Origin: Mollicutes bacterium Phil14
Lineage (GTDB): Bacteria > Bacillota_I > Bacilli_A > ML615J-28 > CAG-698
DNA: 36,414 bases
Direction of reading: 5' to 3'
Assembly (NCBI GenBank): GCA_001940985.1
Contig: MSHB01000019.1
Span: 1 to 36,414 of the forward strand
Positions within the stretch are counted from its first letter, which is position 1; every line of letters starts with the position of its first letter. The notes beneath the pieces are model-generated. The model was not told where the DNA came from. It ran no database searches and saw only the letters and a program-made list of their open reading frames with translations. This document shows positions 1 through 8,376 of the stretch, piece by piece. A program made the translations under genes and the position numbers.

Positions 1-29
1 CAATGTGTTTATAGATGTTTAAAGTAAAA

Positions 30-55
30 GGGGGATGACCCCCATTTATTTTATA
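30..55 (+). terminator. Rho-independent terminator 1
   Basis: Five G (30-34), loop ATGA, five C (39-43), then the T-rich stretch ATTTATTTTAT. It probably ends a gene lying left of the window and insulates the defence operon. Confidence 0.7.
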
Positions 56-104
56 GCTATATATAAACCCCCAAGAAATTTATATGATCATTATATGTAT
101 CGAA

Positions 105-130
105 CGCTGATTTTCTTCAGCGCTTTTTAT
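105..130 (+). terminator. Rho-independent terminator 2
   Basis: CGCTGA (105-110) pairs with TCAGCG (117-122) and is followed by CTTTTTATTTTT. It is the second terminator-like hairpin in the first 130 bases, just before the promoter of the ATPase gene. Confidence 0.7.
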
Positions 131-153
131 TTTTGAAAAAAGTGTCCAAATAC

Positions 154-182
154 TTGACTTCATTGTCCCAACATGATATAAT
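154..182 (+). promoter_or_regulatory. Sigma-70 promoter of the ietAS-CBASS operon
   Basis: TTGACT (154-159), a 17-base spacer and TATAAT (177-182) lie about 30 bases before the ATG at 213, which has the ribosome site GGAGAG. Two direct TGTCC repeats (143-147 and 164-168) begin 21 bases apart and flank the -35 box, a geometry typical of an operator. Confidence 0.8.
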
Positions 183-212
183 ATCTTTGACAGAAAAATA
201 GGAGAGTAGCAT

Positions 213-1259
213 ATGAAAAAGAAAAGTATAATTAATTTAATTAAATATTATTCTGAAAAGAATGATGCTGGTTTTAGAAACGAAGCATATCAAATTGCAA
301 AAGAATTTGATGAAGCAGGTGATTATCAATTATCTGAATATATTATGGCTTTGATGTCTAATGCAAATACATTTGTTCCTCAAATTAATGAAAACTATTC
401 TAGTTTTTTTAGAAAAGTGATTATAAATAACAACAGTTTAAAATTACCAGAAGTCATATTTGAAGATTTTATGGGAATTGTAAAAGCAATAGGCCATAAT
501 GTTGGTTTAAATAAATTTCTTTTTCAAGGTGCTCCAGGAACAGGTAAAACAGAAGCGGCAAAACAATTAGCTAGGATTTTGGAAAGAGATTTATTTAGTG
601 TTGATTTTTCAACAGTTATAGATAGCAAATTAGGACAAACACAAAAAAATATTACTATGTTGTTTAGTGAAGTAAATCTTTTCCCTAACCCCGAAAAAAT
701 AATTATTTTATTTGATGAAATAGATGCCATAGCACTAGATAGAACAAATTCAAATGATTTAAGAGAAATGGGAAGAGCGACATCTACTTTATTAAAGGAA
801 TTTGATGATTTAGATGAAAGAATAGTATTAATTGCTACAACTAATTTATTCAAATATTTTGATAAGGCAATAATTAGGCGTTTTGATTCCATTATAGATT
901 TTGATAGATATAGTATGGAGGATTTAGAGAAAATTGCAGAGAGCTTTTTAAATGATTATTTATCAAAATTCAAATTTGCCGGAAAAAACATGAAATTATT
1001 TAAAAAAATTATTGAATCAATGAATCCGATTTTAAGCCCCGGCGAATTAAAAAATATAATTAAAACATCTTTAGCATTTAGTGATAGTAATAATGAATTT
1101 GATTATTTAAGGCGTTTATATAATAATGTTTGCTTAGATTCTACAACAGATTTGAAAGAATTACAGCGACAAGGTTTTAGTACTCGTGAAATTGAAATAT
1201 TAACTGGCGTTTCTAAAAGCCAAGTTGCTAGAGAATTAAAGGAGGATGGATATGAATAA
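213..1259 (+). CDS. ietA: AAA ATPase of an IetAS-type defence pair, with C-terminal HTH
   Basis: AAA+ family ATPase, 348 residues. Visible motifs: Walker A GAPGTGKT at 106-113, Walker B IIILFDEID at 163-171, sensor-1 IATTN at 207-211 and the Arg-finger-like RRFD at 222-225. The last 36 residues (about 313-348, with GFSTREIEILTGVSKSQVAR) look like a DNA-binding helix-turn-helix. The next gene is a subtilisin-like protease; this ATPase-subtilase order is that of IetA-IetS, first described on Agrobacterium plasmids and later listed as an antiphage system. In that model the ATPase senses or delivers substrates and the protease acts on them, but the mechanism is not established. The HTH could bind the repeats at the promoter. 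The AAA call is sure; the IetA name rests on gene order and fold. Confidence 0.8.
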   Translation: MKKKSIINLIKYYSEKNDAGFRNEAYQIAKEFDEAGDYQLSEYIMALMSNANTFVPQINENYSSFFRKVIINNNSLKLPEVIFEDFMGIVKAIGHNVGLNKFLFQGAPGTGKTEAAKQLARILERDLFSVDFSTVIDSKLGQTQKNITMLFSEVNLFPNPEKIIILFDEIDAIALDRTNSNDLREMGRATSTLLKEFDDLDERIVLIATTNLFKYFDKAIIRRFDSIIDFDRYSMEDLEKIAESFLNDYLSKFKFAGKNMKLFKKIIESMNPILSPGELKNIIKTSLAFSDSNNEFDYLRRLYNNVCLDSTTDLKELQRQGFSTREIEILTGVSKSQVARELKEDGYE

Positions 1260-3492
1260 TATTTTGCAATTGAAAGGCACGTTTGAAAGCAAAAAAAACA
1301 ATACTGTTCCTGGATTTCCAATTATTCCAGCAAGATGTAGTGTGTCATCTGCGCATATAAAAAAATTAATAAAAGAATTAACTCTAGTGTTGGAAAAATG
1401 GAAAGAGGATACTTTGATTGATGGAGCTTTAGTAAGTGTGCATTATATACAAGTTGTTGCTAAGAGCAACAGAATTAAAGCAATTTTCGAGGTTGATTCT
1501 AAGACCGATTCAAATGATTCAATTCGCGGATCTAAATTTGAACAAATTGGAAATAAGATAAATCATGTGTTTACTCATTATGTTGATTTAAAAGTTCTTG
1601 AAAATGCCATAGATAAATTAAACATCTGCAACAATATAATTGAAGAAAAGTTTAATGGTATAATTACTAATGGCGAAATGAAAAGTATAATTGATAATAG
1701 AAAGAAAATCCAATTTGCTAATATTAAGTTATCAAAGTTTTTACAATTGATTGTTGATTGCTTTTATGTTAGTAGGTTTGGTGTTGATGAAGATGCTACA
1801 GAATTAAATGATGAAGCTATAGTAACGATTTATAAAACAAAATTTAAAACAAGTGATTTGTTAAGAAAAATAGGTATTGATATTTCTGAATCAAAAATTT
1901 TAGATGAAACAACAATTAGTCTATTACCTGCAGATTTAGAAACTTTGAAATTGAAAGCTCCGTATCTTATTGCTATGGAAACAAAAGATTTAGCAGAAAT
2001 TAGTTTAGATGATATAGAGTATGTAAATTCTAAAGCAATATCAATTCCCAAACCATCTAATGAACCTATTATTGGAGTAATAGATACATTATTTTACAAG
2101 GATGTTTACTTTGGAGATTGGGTAGATTATATCCCGATGGTTAATAAAGATATCCTTGAAACTGTAACAACTGATGACTATAAACATGGAACGTCAGTTA
2201 CATCATTAATAGTAGATGGCCCCACAATTAATCCAAATTTGGATGACGGTTGTGGCAGATTTAAGGTTAGACATTTTGGTGTAGCTACTGGAGGTAGATT
2301 TAGCTCGTTTACTATTTTAAAACAAATCAGGGAAATAATTGCTAATAACACAGATATTAAAGTCTGGAATTTATCTTTAGGCTCTGTACTACAAATACAT
2401 CAAAACTTTATTTCACCAGAAGCTGCAGAATTAGATAAGATTCAATGTGAATATGATGTTATATTTGTAGTTGCTGGAACAAATAAGCCTAGAGATGCTA
2501 TCGGTAAAATGAAAATTGGAGCACCTGCGGATTCATTGAATTCAATAGTTGTTAATGCGGTTACTAGTGACAAAAAGCCTACCTCTTATCACAGAATTGG
2601 GCCTGTACTATCTTTTTTTCATAAACCTGACATAAGTTATTATGGAGGAGATACAGGTGAGTATATAAGAGTTTGTACACCGACTGGAGAAGGACATGTA
2701 TGTGGTACATCATTTGCTGCACCTTGGATTACTAGGAAAGTCGCCTATTTAATTCACAATGTAGGATTTAGTCGCGAAGTTGCTAAAGCGTTAATTATAG
2801 ATTCAGCAGCTGGATGGGACAGACAAGATGATATGTCACACTCTATTGGCTATGGAGTTGTTCCAATTAAAATTGAAGATATTATTAAATCTTCTAATGA
2901 TGAAATCAAATTTATTATGACTGGTGTAGTAGAGAAGTATGAAACATATACTTATAATATTCCTGTTCCTGTGTCTAATGATAAACAACCATTCTTTGCT
3001 AAAGCAACACTTTGCTATTTTCCTAGATGTTCAAGAAATCAAGGTGTAGATTATACAGATACTGAAATGGACATACATTTTGGAAGAATTAAAGAAAGTG
3101 AAAGAGGTATACAGATAGCTGATATAAATGAAAATATTCAAGATGAAAAAGATCAAGTTGGAGTTTATGAAGGACCAGCAAGAAGTTTATATAGAAAATG
3201 GGATAATATAAAACATATAAGTGAAAGGGTTAAAGAAAAGAAAGTGCCAAAAAAGAAATATGGCATTGGTAACTGGGGATTAAGCATTAAAACAAAAGAA
3301 AGATTGACTAAAAAGACTGACAAAGAAATGCCATTTGGTTTAGTAGTAACATTAAAGGAAATGTTTGGCCAAAATAGAATTGATGATTTTATTAAACTTT
3401 GTATGGCACGTGGCTGGATTGTTAATCGCATAGATATAGATAATAGAATTGATGTTTATAACAAGGCAGAAGAAGAAATTTATTTTGACTAG
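1252..3492 (+). CDS. ietS: Subtilisin-like S8 serine protease of an IetAS-type pair
   Basis: Subtilase of 746 residues counted from the ATG at 1252. An in-frame ATG at 1246 abuts the AGGAGG site directly, whereas 1252 has normal spacing. The catalytic triad is intact: Asp278 in IGVIDT, His312 in KHGTSV, Ser487 in GTSFAAP; Asn410 in AGTN is the oxyanion residue. About 270 residues of unknown fold precede the protease domain and about 200 follow it. There is no signal peptide, so it should act in the cytoplasm, as expected for a defence protease. It overlaps the ATPase gene by 8 bases, implying translational coupling. The next gene starts 12 bases after the stop. The target of proteolysis is unknown. 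Confidence 0.82.
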   Translation: MNNILQLKGTFESKKNNTVPGFPIIPARCSVSSAHIKKLIKELTLVLEKWKEDTLIDGALVSVHYIQVVAKSNRIKAIFEVDSKTDSNDSIRGSKFEQIGNKINHVFTHYVDLKVLENAIDKLNICNNIIEEKFNGIITNGEMKSIIDNRKKIQFANIKLSKFLQLIVDCFYVSRFGVDEDATELNDEAIVTIYKTKFKTSDLLRKIGIDISESKILDETTISLLPADLETLKLKAPYLIAMETKDLAEISLDDIEYVNSKAISIPKPSNEPIIGVIDTLFYKDVYFGDWVDYIPMVNKDILETVTTDDYKHGTSVTSLIVDGPTINPNLDDGCGRFKVRHFGVATGGRFSSFTILKQIREIIANNTDIKVWNLSLGSVLQIHQNFISPEAAELDKIQCEYDVIFVVAGTNKPRDAIGKMKIGAPADSLNSIVVNAVTSDKKPTSYHRIGPVLSFFHKPDISYYGGDTGEYIRVCTPTGEGHVCGTSFAAPWITRKVAYLIHNVGFSREVAKALIIDSAAGWDRQDDMSHSIGYGVVPIKIEDIIKSSNDEIKFIMTGVVEKYETYTYNIPVPVSNDKQPFFAKATLCYFPRCSRNQGVDYTDTEMDIHFGRIKESERGIQIADINENIQDEKDQVGVYEGPARSLYRKWDNIKHISERVKEKKVPKKKYGIGNWGLSIKTKERLTKKTDKEMPFGLVVTLKEMFGQNRIDDFIKLCMARGWIVNRIDIDNRIDVYNKAEEEIYFD

Positions 3493-3504
3493 GAGGACAA
3501 GTAT

Positions 3505-3717
3505 ATGAATAAAAAAATAGAAGAAGAAATATTGAAATTAATAAGTTTACCTAATAATCATCATAATGAATTAAAATATATTGAAAAATGTTTTGATAAA
3601 ATATTGGAAGAAGTAAGTAAATTGCCAAAAGAACTCCAAGATGAAGCGGCAAAAATATTTTTAAATTTATTGATAAAACATAAACTAATTAATATTCATA
3701 TGGATGGTAATAAGTAA
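3505..3717 (+). CDS. Small helical protein between protease and CD-NTase, unknown
   Basis: A 70-residue protein that I do not recognise. It is predicted fully helical and charged (heptad-like EEEILKLISL, then FDKILEEVSKL and DEAAKIFLNLLI), with no membrane segment and no cysteine. It has a strong AGGAGG ribosome site 8 bases before its ATG. Its TAA overlaps the next ATG (TAATG at 3715-3719), and the CD-NTase has no good ribosome site of its own, so translation of the nucleotidyltransferase probably depends on this gene. That makes a CBASS accessory or restraining partner as plausible as a third IetAS subunit. It is not homologous in any obvious way to known Cap proteins. Confidence 0.7.
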   Translation: MNKKIEEEILKLISLPNNHHNELKYIEKCFDKILEEVSKLPKELQDEAAKIFLNLLIKHKLINIHMDGNK

Positions 3718-4676
3718 TGCAGTATTCAGAACAATTGATAGAACAATATTCTAAATCATTAAGCGAAAGCGAAAGACAACATTGTGAAAGTACAATTAGA
3801 GTTTTTGAAAATATATTACAAAAATATGGATTTGAAATAACTAAAAAGAATTATGACAAAGATGATAGTGAAAACTTGAATTATAGATATCATATAAAAA
3901 AAGGTAAACTTGAATTTACAATATTTTTACAGGGATCTTATGGTAATGGAACATGTGTAAGACAAGATAGTGATGTTGACATCGTTATGATATGTGAATC
4001 TACTTTTATAGGAAAATATCCTGAAGGAAAATCAAGAGAAGATTATGATTTTATAGCTAGTGATTTCAATATACTTGAGTTTAAAGAAGAATTTTATAAA
4101 TTTATAAAAACTTCAAATTTTGAATACAAAGTCGAAAATCATAGTAAATGCATATTTTTTGAAGGTAATAATAGTAGTAGAAAGGATATGGATATAGTCA
4201 CATCATTAAGATACCGTGATTATTCAAAAGATTATTTTAATAACCGCGATAATTTTGTTGGTGGATCTTTGATTGTAATGGATAATGGCAAAGAAATCAT
4301 TAATTATCCTGAGCAATCAAGAATTAATAGTACAGTGAAAAACAAAGCAACAAAATATTACTATAAAAAAGTTGTTAGGATTTTAAAGAAAATTAAAAAC
4401 GATATGATTGAAAGTGCAGTTGAAGGGACAAATATGGTATCATCATATGGCCTGGAATGTATGATATATAATGTTCCAAATAGCATATTTAATAGTGAGT
4501 GCTCTTCTCTAAAGAAAATGACATATAATGTTGTAGATTATTTATGCAAAAATACTTTTTTATATTCAGATTTTTTGGAAACAAATGGTATACTAAAAAT
4601 TTTTGATAATACTAATAACAACAAAGAAGTATATGAAATGTTACTAAATAATATAAAAAAATATTTGGAGGAATAG
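3717..4676 (+). CDS. CBASS CD-NTase (cGAS/DncV-like nucleotidyltransferase)
   Basis: Nucleotidyltransferase of 319 residues. The family signature is GSYGNGT at 73-79 followed by DSDVDIV (84-90), giving metal-binding Asp86 and Asp88. The third acidic residue is probably Asp159 in RKDMDIV. These are the hallmarks of SMODS enzymes, which make a cyclic di- or trinucleotide on phage infection. The clade and product cannot be told by eye. The gene following it encodes a membrane beta-barrel protein of the Cap15 type, so the pair forms a short CBASS without E1/E2/JAB or HORMA/TRIP13 genes. Translation appears coupled to the 70-residue gene upstream. Confidence 0.85.
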   Translation: MQYSEQLIEQYSKSLSESERQHCESTIRVFENILQKYGFEITKKNYDKDDSENLNYRYHIKKGKLEFTIFLQGSYGNGTCVRQDSDVDIVMICESTFIGKYPEGKSREDYDFIASDFNILEFKEEFYKFIKTSNFEYKVENHSKCIFFEGNNSSRKDMDIVTSLRYRDYSKDYFNNRDNFVGGSLIVMDNGKEIINYPEQSRINSTVKNKATKYYYKKVVRILKKIKNDMIESAVEGTNMVSSYGLECMIYNVPNSIFNSECSSLKKMTYNVVDYLCKNTFLYSDFLETNGILKIFDNTNNNKEVYEMLLNNIKKYLEE

Positions 4677-4677
4677 T

Positions 4678-5210
4678 ATGAAAAAAATTTAATTAAAGTT
4701 TGTATCTATATTTCCTTAGTTGTTTCAATGATTTTAGCAATATATTCTCATTTTGATGATTCAAAAGAAATATTAAAAAAATTGTTAAAAGTTCCACCAA
4801 TTGCAGAATTTTTAATTATAATATATTGCAAATATTTGTGGAGAATAAAAATTTTTAGCTTTTTTTCAAATGTTAAAGATTTAAATGGAATATGGGACTG
4901 TATTATAAAATATGAAAATCAGAGTAAGGAAAAAACTTGTGAAGTAAAAATAAAACAAGATCTATTTGGTATTGAAATTAGTATGAGAACAGACGAAACA
5001 AATAGTTGGTCAGTAACTTCATCTATAGAGTTTTATCATGATACATATTATTTGGTATATGTGTACAAGACTGAAACTAACAAAGAATATAGAGAAAAAA
5101 ATAGAGATCAATATGGAGCTGTTAAATTATTAATCGATAATAACAAAATGAAGGGTGAATATTGGACAAATAATAAAACTGATGGTGTTATGGAGCTTGT
5201 TAAAAGGTAG
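4678..5210 (+). CDS. cap15: Cap15-like CBASS membrane effector, start region out of frame
   Basis: The open frame begins at ATG 4728 (160 residues) but has no ribosome site there. A GGAGG site sits before ATG 4678, which reads ATG, seven A, then TTT and stops at once. Adding one A joins it in frame and supplies MKKNLIKVCIYISLVVS, completing a hydrophobic helix that runs into MILAIYS. The restored protein has about 177 residues: TM1 at about 5-24, a second hydrophobic segment (IAEFLIIIYCKYLW), then a soluble beta-rich domain from LNGIWDC to GEYWTNNKTDGVMEL. Two membrane helices plus a small beta-barrel is the plan of Cap15, which oligomerises in the inner membrane on binding the CD-NTase signal and disrupts it. 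Whether the missing A is real, phase variation or a sequencing error is open. Confidence 0.7.
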
Positions 5211-5598
5211 AAAATTGTGATTTTTTAGCTAAAAAAATATTCTCTTATATGTTGGGCATATTTAATAGTTTTGAAATAAAAGGCACTGTAAAAAAATTAA
5301 AGCGAAATGTATAGAAAATATTTTTATATAGAGTCTAGAGAAAATAATGAATAAAATCTTTACTCTTAAAATATATTATTAAATGCGATGTAAATGTGAA
5401 GGTAATATAATTAATATCGAAATGTTATTTTTGGGAATTTGGTATTATGAAATAGTATATTCTAAATGTTGAGTTACTTGAATATGAATGATTTTATTCA
5501 AGGCGCAAATTTTGAATGAGCATGTAAAGCGAAAAGATTAGTAAAATTAAAATATTTAATAATCTGGAATAAAAAAATAAATATAAGGAGGGAAAGTA
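5211..5598. other. 388-base intergenic gap between CBASS and helicase unit
   Basis: No convincing gene, RNA or terminator is visible. The only structure noted is a perfect 7-base inverted repeat, CTTGAAT (5477-5483) and ATTCAAG (5496-5502), with a 12-base loop, about 97 bases before the next start codon. It could be an operator or a weak hairpin. A short motif TAAAGCGAAA occurs twice (near 5300 and 5525). No canonical promoter for the downstream gene could be assigned. Confidence 0.5.
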
Positions 5599-8376
5599 GT
5601 GGACTTATTAAGAAGTAAAATTAACAAAGCTATGAAAGAAGAATTTGTTGGGAATTTTATATTTACCAAAGAAGAGTTGACTTTCATTTATGATGAAGCT
5701 GGTCACATTTTGAGAAAAATTTGCAATGAATGGGGTGGTGAGTTATCTCACGCTGATTATGAATTAATTTTTGTCGCTCTTGTTAATCTTTCAAAGGAAT
5801 GGGATGTTGATGAAAAAAGCGCACTGTTTAAGTTTTATTATAAAAAATTATTAGGTGGTCAGGAGAATAGTACTACAAAAATATATAACCAAATTATAAA
5901 AGTTGTTGATGATTTGAATAAATCTAAAAGAATTTTTGTGTTAGATTATTATAAAAAGAAATATTATGCTACCTTATGCAGTCATTCTTTTGCTCCTGTT
6001 TCATCTATTGAATCTTTTTTTGATATGTGTTGGGATATATATTGCAAAGATTTAGCTCAGCAATATATAAAAAATGATTCTGTTTTTTCGCTTATTACAA
6101 AAAGTCTACAAAATAAATTTAGTTCTTCGTTAAATAGTAGCGATGAAGACTTTGAAATAGGTAGTAAAGTTTATTCATTTAGGGCAGGCGTTCGTGGTCT
6201 TGCTATTGATGAACCAAAACTAATGACATATTTATTAGATAAGACAATGGAGTCTATTCATTCTTTATTTAGCAATGAACCTTTGAGTTTGAATAAATAT
6301 ATAAATGTTCTAATTAATAATTGGTGGAAAAAGAAAGAACAAACATTTGGAATAGAAAAGCATACACGAACAAATATGAAACATGAGTATATTATTGCTG
6401 ACTATTCACAAATTAATGCAAAATATATTCTAGAAAACGGAGTAGCCAAACTATTTATTTCTCCAATTAGATTACTTGATAATTTTAATTATGAACCATA
6501 TATCAAAATAAAAAGTTGTGGTGAGATTGTCAAACATGAGAAAATGATAACTAGTGGTTCGGGCATTTTAATGTCGACAAAAGCTTATGAGTGTGAATTA
6601 TCTGAATTATTATTCGACAAAGATATAGATATAAGCATTGAAATTACTCATTGTAATCAAATTATTTATGATTCAAAGGATTCGTTAAGCAGGGAATTTA
6701 TTCTATTTAATGATTCTAAAGAGATGTTATCGCAAGATTGTTTGCCTGGAATATATTTTTTGTATGTTTGTGATTTTGAATCTTTGACTAGATGTCCTAA
6801 TGATATTCATGCAAGTCCGTTAAAAAATACCTATAGTATTGAAGCTGTTGAAGGAGATGTTCTTCAATGTAATGAAAAAACAGTTTTCTTTATTGGGGAA
6901 AAAAGCAATAGAGATTTTTATTTTTTTGTTAAAGAGAGAAATGACGTCTTATTTAGATCAAAAGGTGAGGAATATAAAGTTGTAGATGGGGAACTATGTG
7001 TTGATGTTGCTTTAAATATAGACATAAGAAATTACGGGGTTAGATATGAAGGTAGTTTGTTTAAATTATCTGATTTTAACTACACAATAATTAATGATAG
7101 AAGAAGATTTCAAATAAGCATTTTGCTAAATGTAGGAGAACCACAACATATCTCAATTTTTAAATACAGTGATAATTCAATTTGTGAAAGAATAAATCTG
7201 ATAAAGTTTAATAATATTAAAGTGATTTTTGATAAGGCGTTGTATTTTGATGAAGAATGTATCGGAACAGTAAAATTTATTACAGAAAAATATAATGAAG
7301 AAAATCAATTTAATATAAATGACAGTGAAGTGACGATACCAATATCAAATGGGAAATTAGTTTTGTTTCCACCAGTCCTTAAATGGCGAATTGACAATGG
7401 TGAATGGAAATTAAATAAGTGTGCGCATCAAATATGGTACAAGAATTTTACAAATTCATCTATTCTATCTATAGAATTACCTAAAACGATGACTTGTAAT
7501 GCTATTTTAAATAATAATGATACTATAGAGCAACGAGGGAATAAATTAGATTTTAAACTTGGACAAACTATATATTCACTAAAAGAAAACATTAAAGATG
7601 CAAGCAATAGCTTTTCTTTATGTATAAGAACTAATACTGATCAATTGTATTTTTTGGCTGAAATTTTCTATAGAGAAACCTTTATTGACGAACCAATTTA
7701 TGTTTTCTCTAATTTCTATCAGATTTATTGGAATCCAAAGAATTATATCGGAGATAGAGATTCGATATTCAAGTTTGAAATTTTAAACGATAACGTTGTA
7801 ATTTATTCTAAAGAATTAACAACAAGAAAAGAAACTTTAAAAATTTTCAATATAAGTGAAGGATATTATAAATATAGAGTTATTCTTAAAAATAAAGGCT
7901 TCTTGAGCAAACAGAAAGAATTGTATTCAAAAGAATTTGTTTTTGGTGATGAGAAAAAACTAAAATATAAAGATAAAATTTTATTTATTCAAGAAGTTAT
8001 GTTATTTGATAGTGTTAACGCTGAGAAGATGAGACCTATCTACATAGATACAATTAATTTCATTGTCAGCAAGGATGGATATGATTATTATTCGGGTTTA
8101 TTATTTGTAATCAATAAAGATGGTAAAAAGATATATTTAAATTCAATGAAAGACGAAAATGATAGTTTTATAAAGGTTAATCCTTTAAGAATTGAATTTA
8201 TGAATGAAAAATTTGCCTGTATTATGTATGGATTAGATACTAGCAATGATGAAATAACTGTTTACGATGGTTTTTATTTAGATGGTATGGGAAAGACTAC
8301 TATATGTGAAAGAGCTTTTGGTAAAAAAACAAAGGGAATAGATTATTTTATATTTGAGGTGAGAAAGAATGTTTAA
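5599..8376 (+). CDS. Large unknown protein paired with DUF1998 helicase (DruH-like)
   Basis: A 925-residue protein starting with GTG behind a strong GGAGGG site. I see no catalytic motif, signal peptide or membrane helix. The N-terminal third is helical and the remainder is beta-rich, with many short hydrophobic strands, perhaps repeated immunoglobulin-like or jelly-roll modules. Its stop overlaps the helicase start by 8 bases, so the two are almost certainly made together. A large unknown protein followed by a DUF1998 helicase is the layout of Druantia type III, where the partner is DruH. The assignment rests on context and size, not on a recognised domain. The function of DruH itself is unknown. 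Confidence 0.5.
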   Translation: MDLLRSKINKAMKEEFVGNFIFTKEELTFIYDEAGHILRKICNEWGGELSHADYELIFVALVNLSKEWDVDEKSALFKFYYKKLLGGQENSTTKIYNQIIKVVDDLNKSKRIFVLDYYKKKYYATLCSHSFAPVSSIESFFDMCWDIYCKDLAQQYIKNDSVFSLITKSLQNKFSSSLNSSDEDFEIGSKVYSFRAGVRGLAIDEPKLMTYLLDKTMESIHSLFSNEPLSLNKYINVLINNWWKKKEQTFGIEKHTRTNMKHEYIIADYSQINAKYILENGVAKLFISPIRLLDNFNYEPYIKIKSCGEIVKHEKMITSGSGILMSTKAYECELSELLFDKDIDISIEITHCNQIIYDSKDSLSREFILFNDSKEMLSQDCLPGIYFLYVCDFESLTRCPNDIHASPLKNTYSIEAVEGDVLQCNEKTVFFIGEKSNRDFYFFVKERNDVLFRSKGEEYKVVDGELCVDVALNIDIRNYGVRYEGSLFKLSDFNYTIINDRRRFQISILLNVGEPQHISIFKYSDNSICERINLIKFNNIKVIFDKALYFDEECIGTVKFITEKYNEENQFNINDSEVTIPISNGKLVLFPPVLKWRIDNGEWKLNKCAHQIWYKNFTNSSILSIELPKTMTCNAILNNNDTIEQRGNKLDFKLGQTIYSLKENIKDASNSFSLCIRTNTDQLYFLAEIFYRETFIDEPIYVFSNFYQIYWNPKNYIGDRDSIFKFEILNDNVVIYSKELTTRKETLKIFNISEGYYKYRVILKNKGFLSKQKELYSKEFVFGDEKKLKYKDKILFIQEVMLFDSVNAEKMRPIYIDTINFIVSKDGYDYYSGLLFVINKDGKKIYLNSMKDENDSFIKVNPLRIEFMNEKFACIMYGLDTSNDEITVYDGFYLDGMGKTTICERAFGKKTKGIDYFIFEVRKNV

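Noticed and set aside
524..892. Antisense open frames inside the ATPase, protease, helicase and cas9 genes
   Set aside because: They lie wholly inside strongly recognised genes, lack ribosome sites and show no domain.
4728..5210. Effector starting at ATG 4728
   Set aside because: No ribosome site there, and it would cut a hydrophobic helix in half; ATG 4678 with GGAGG and a one-base slip explains the data better.
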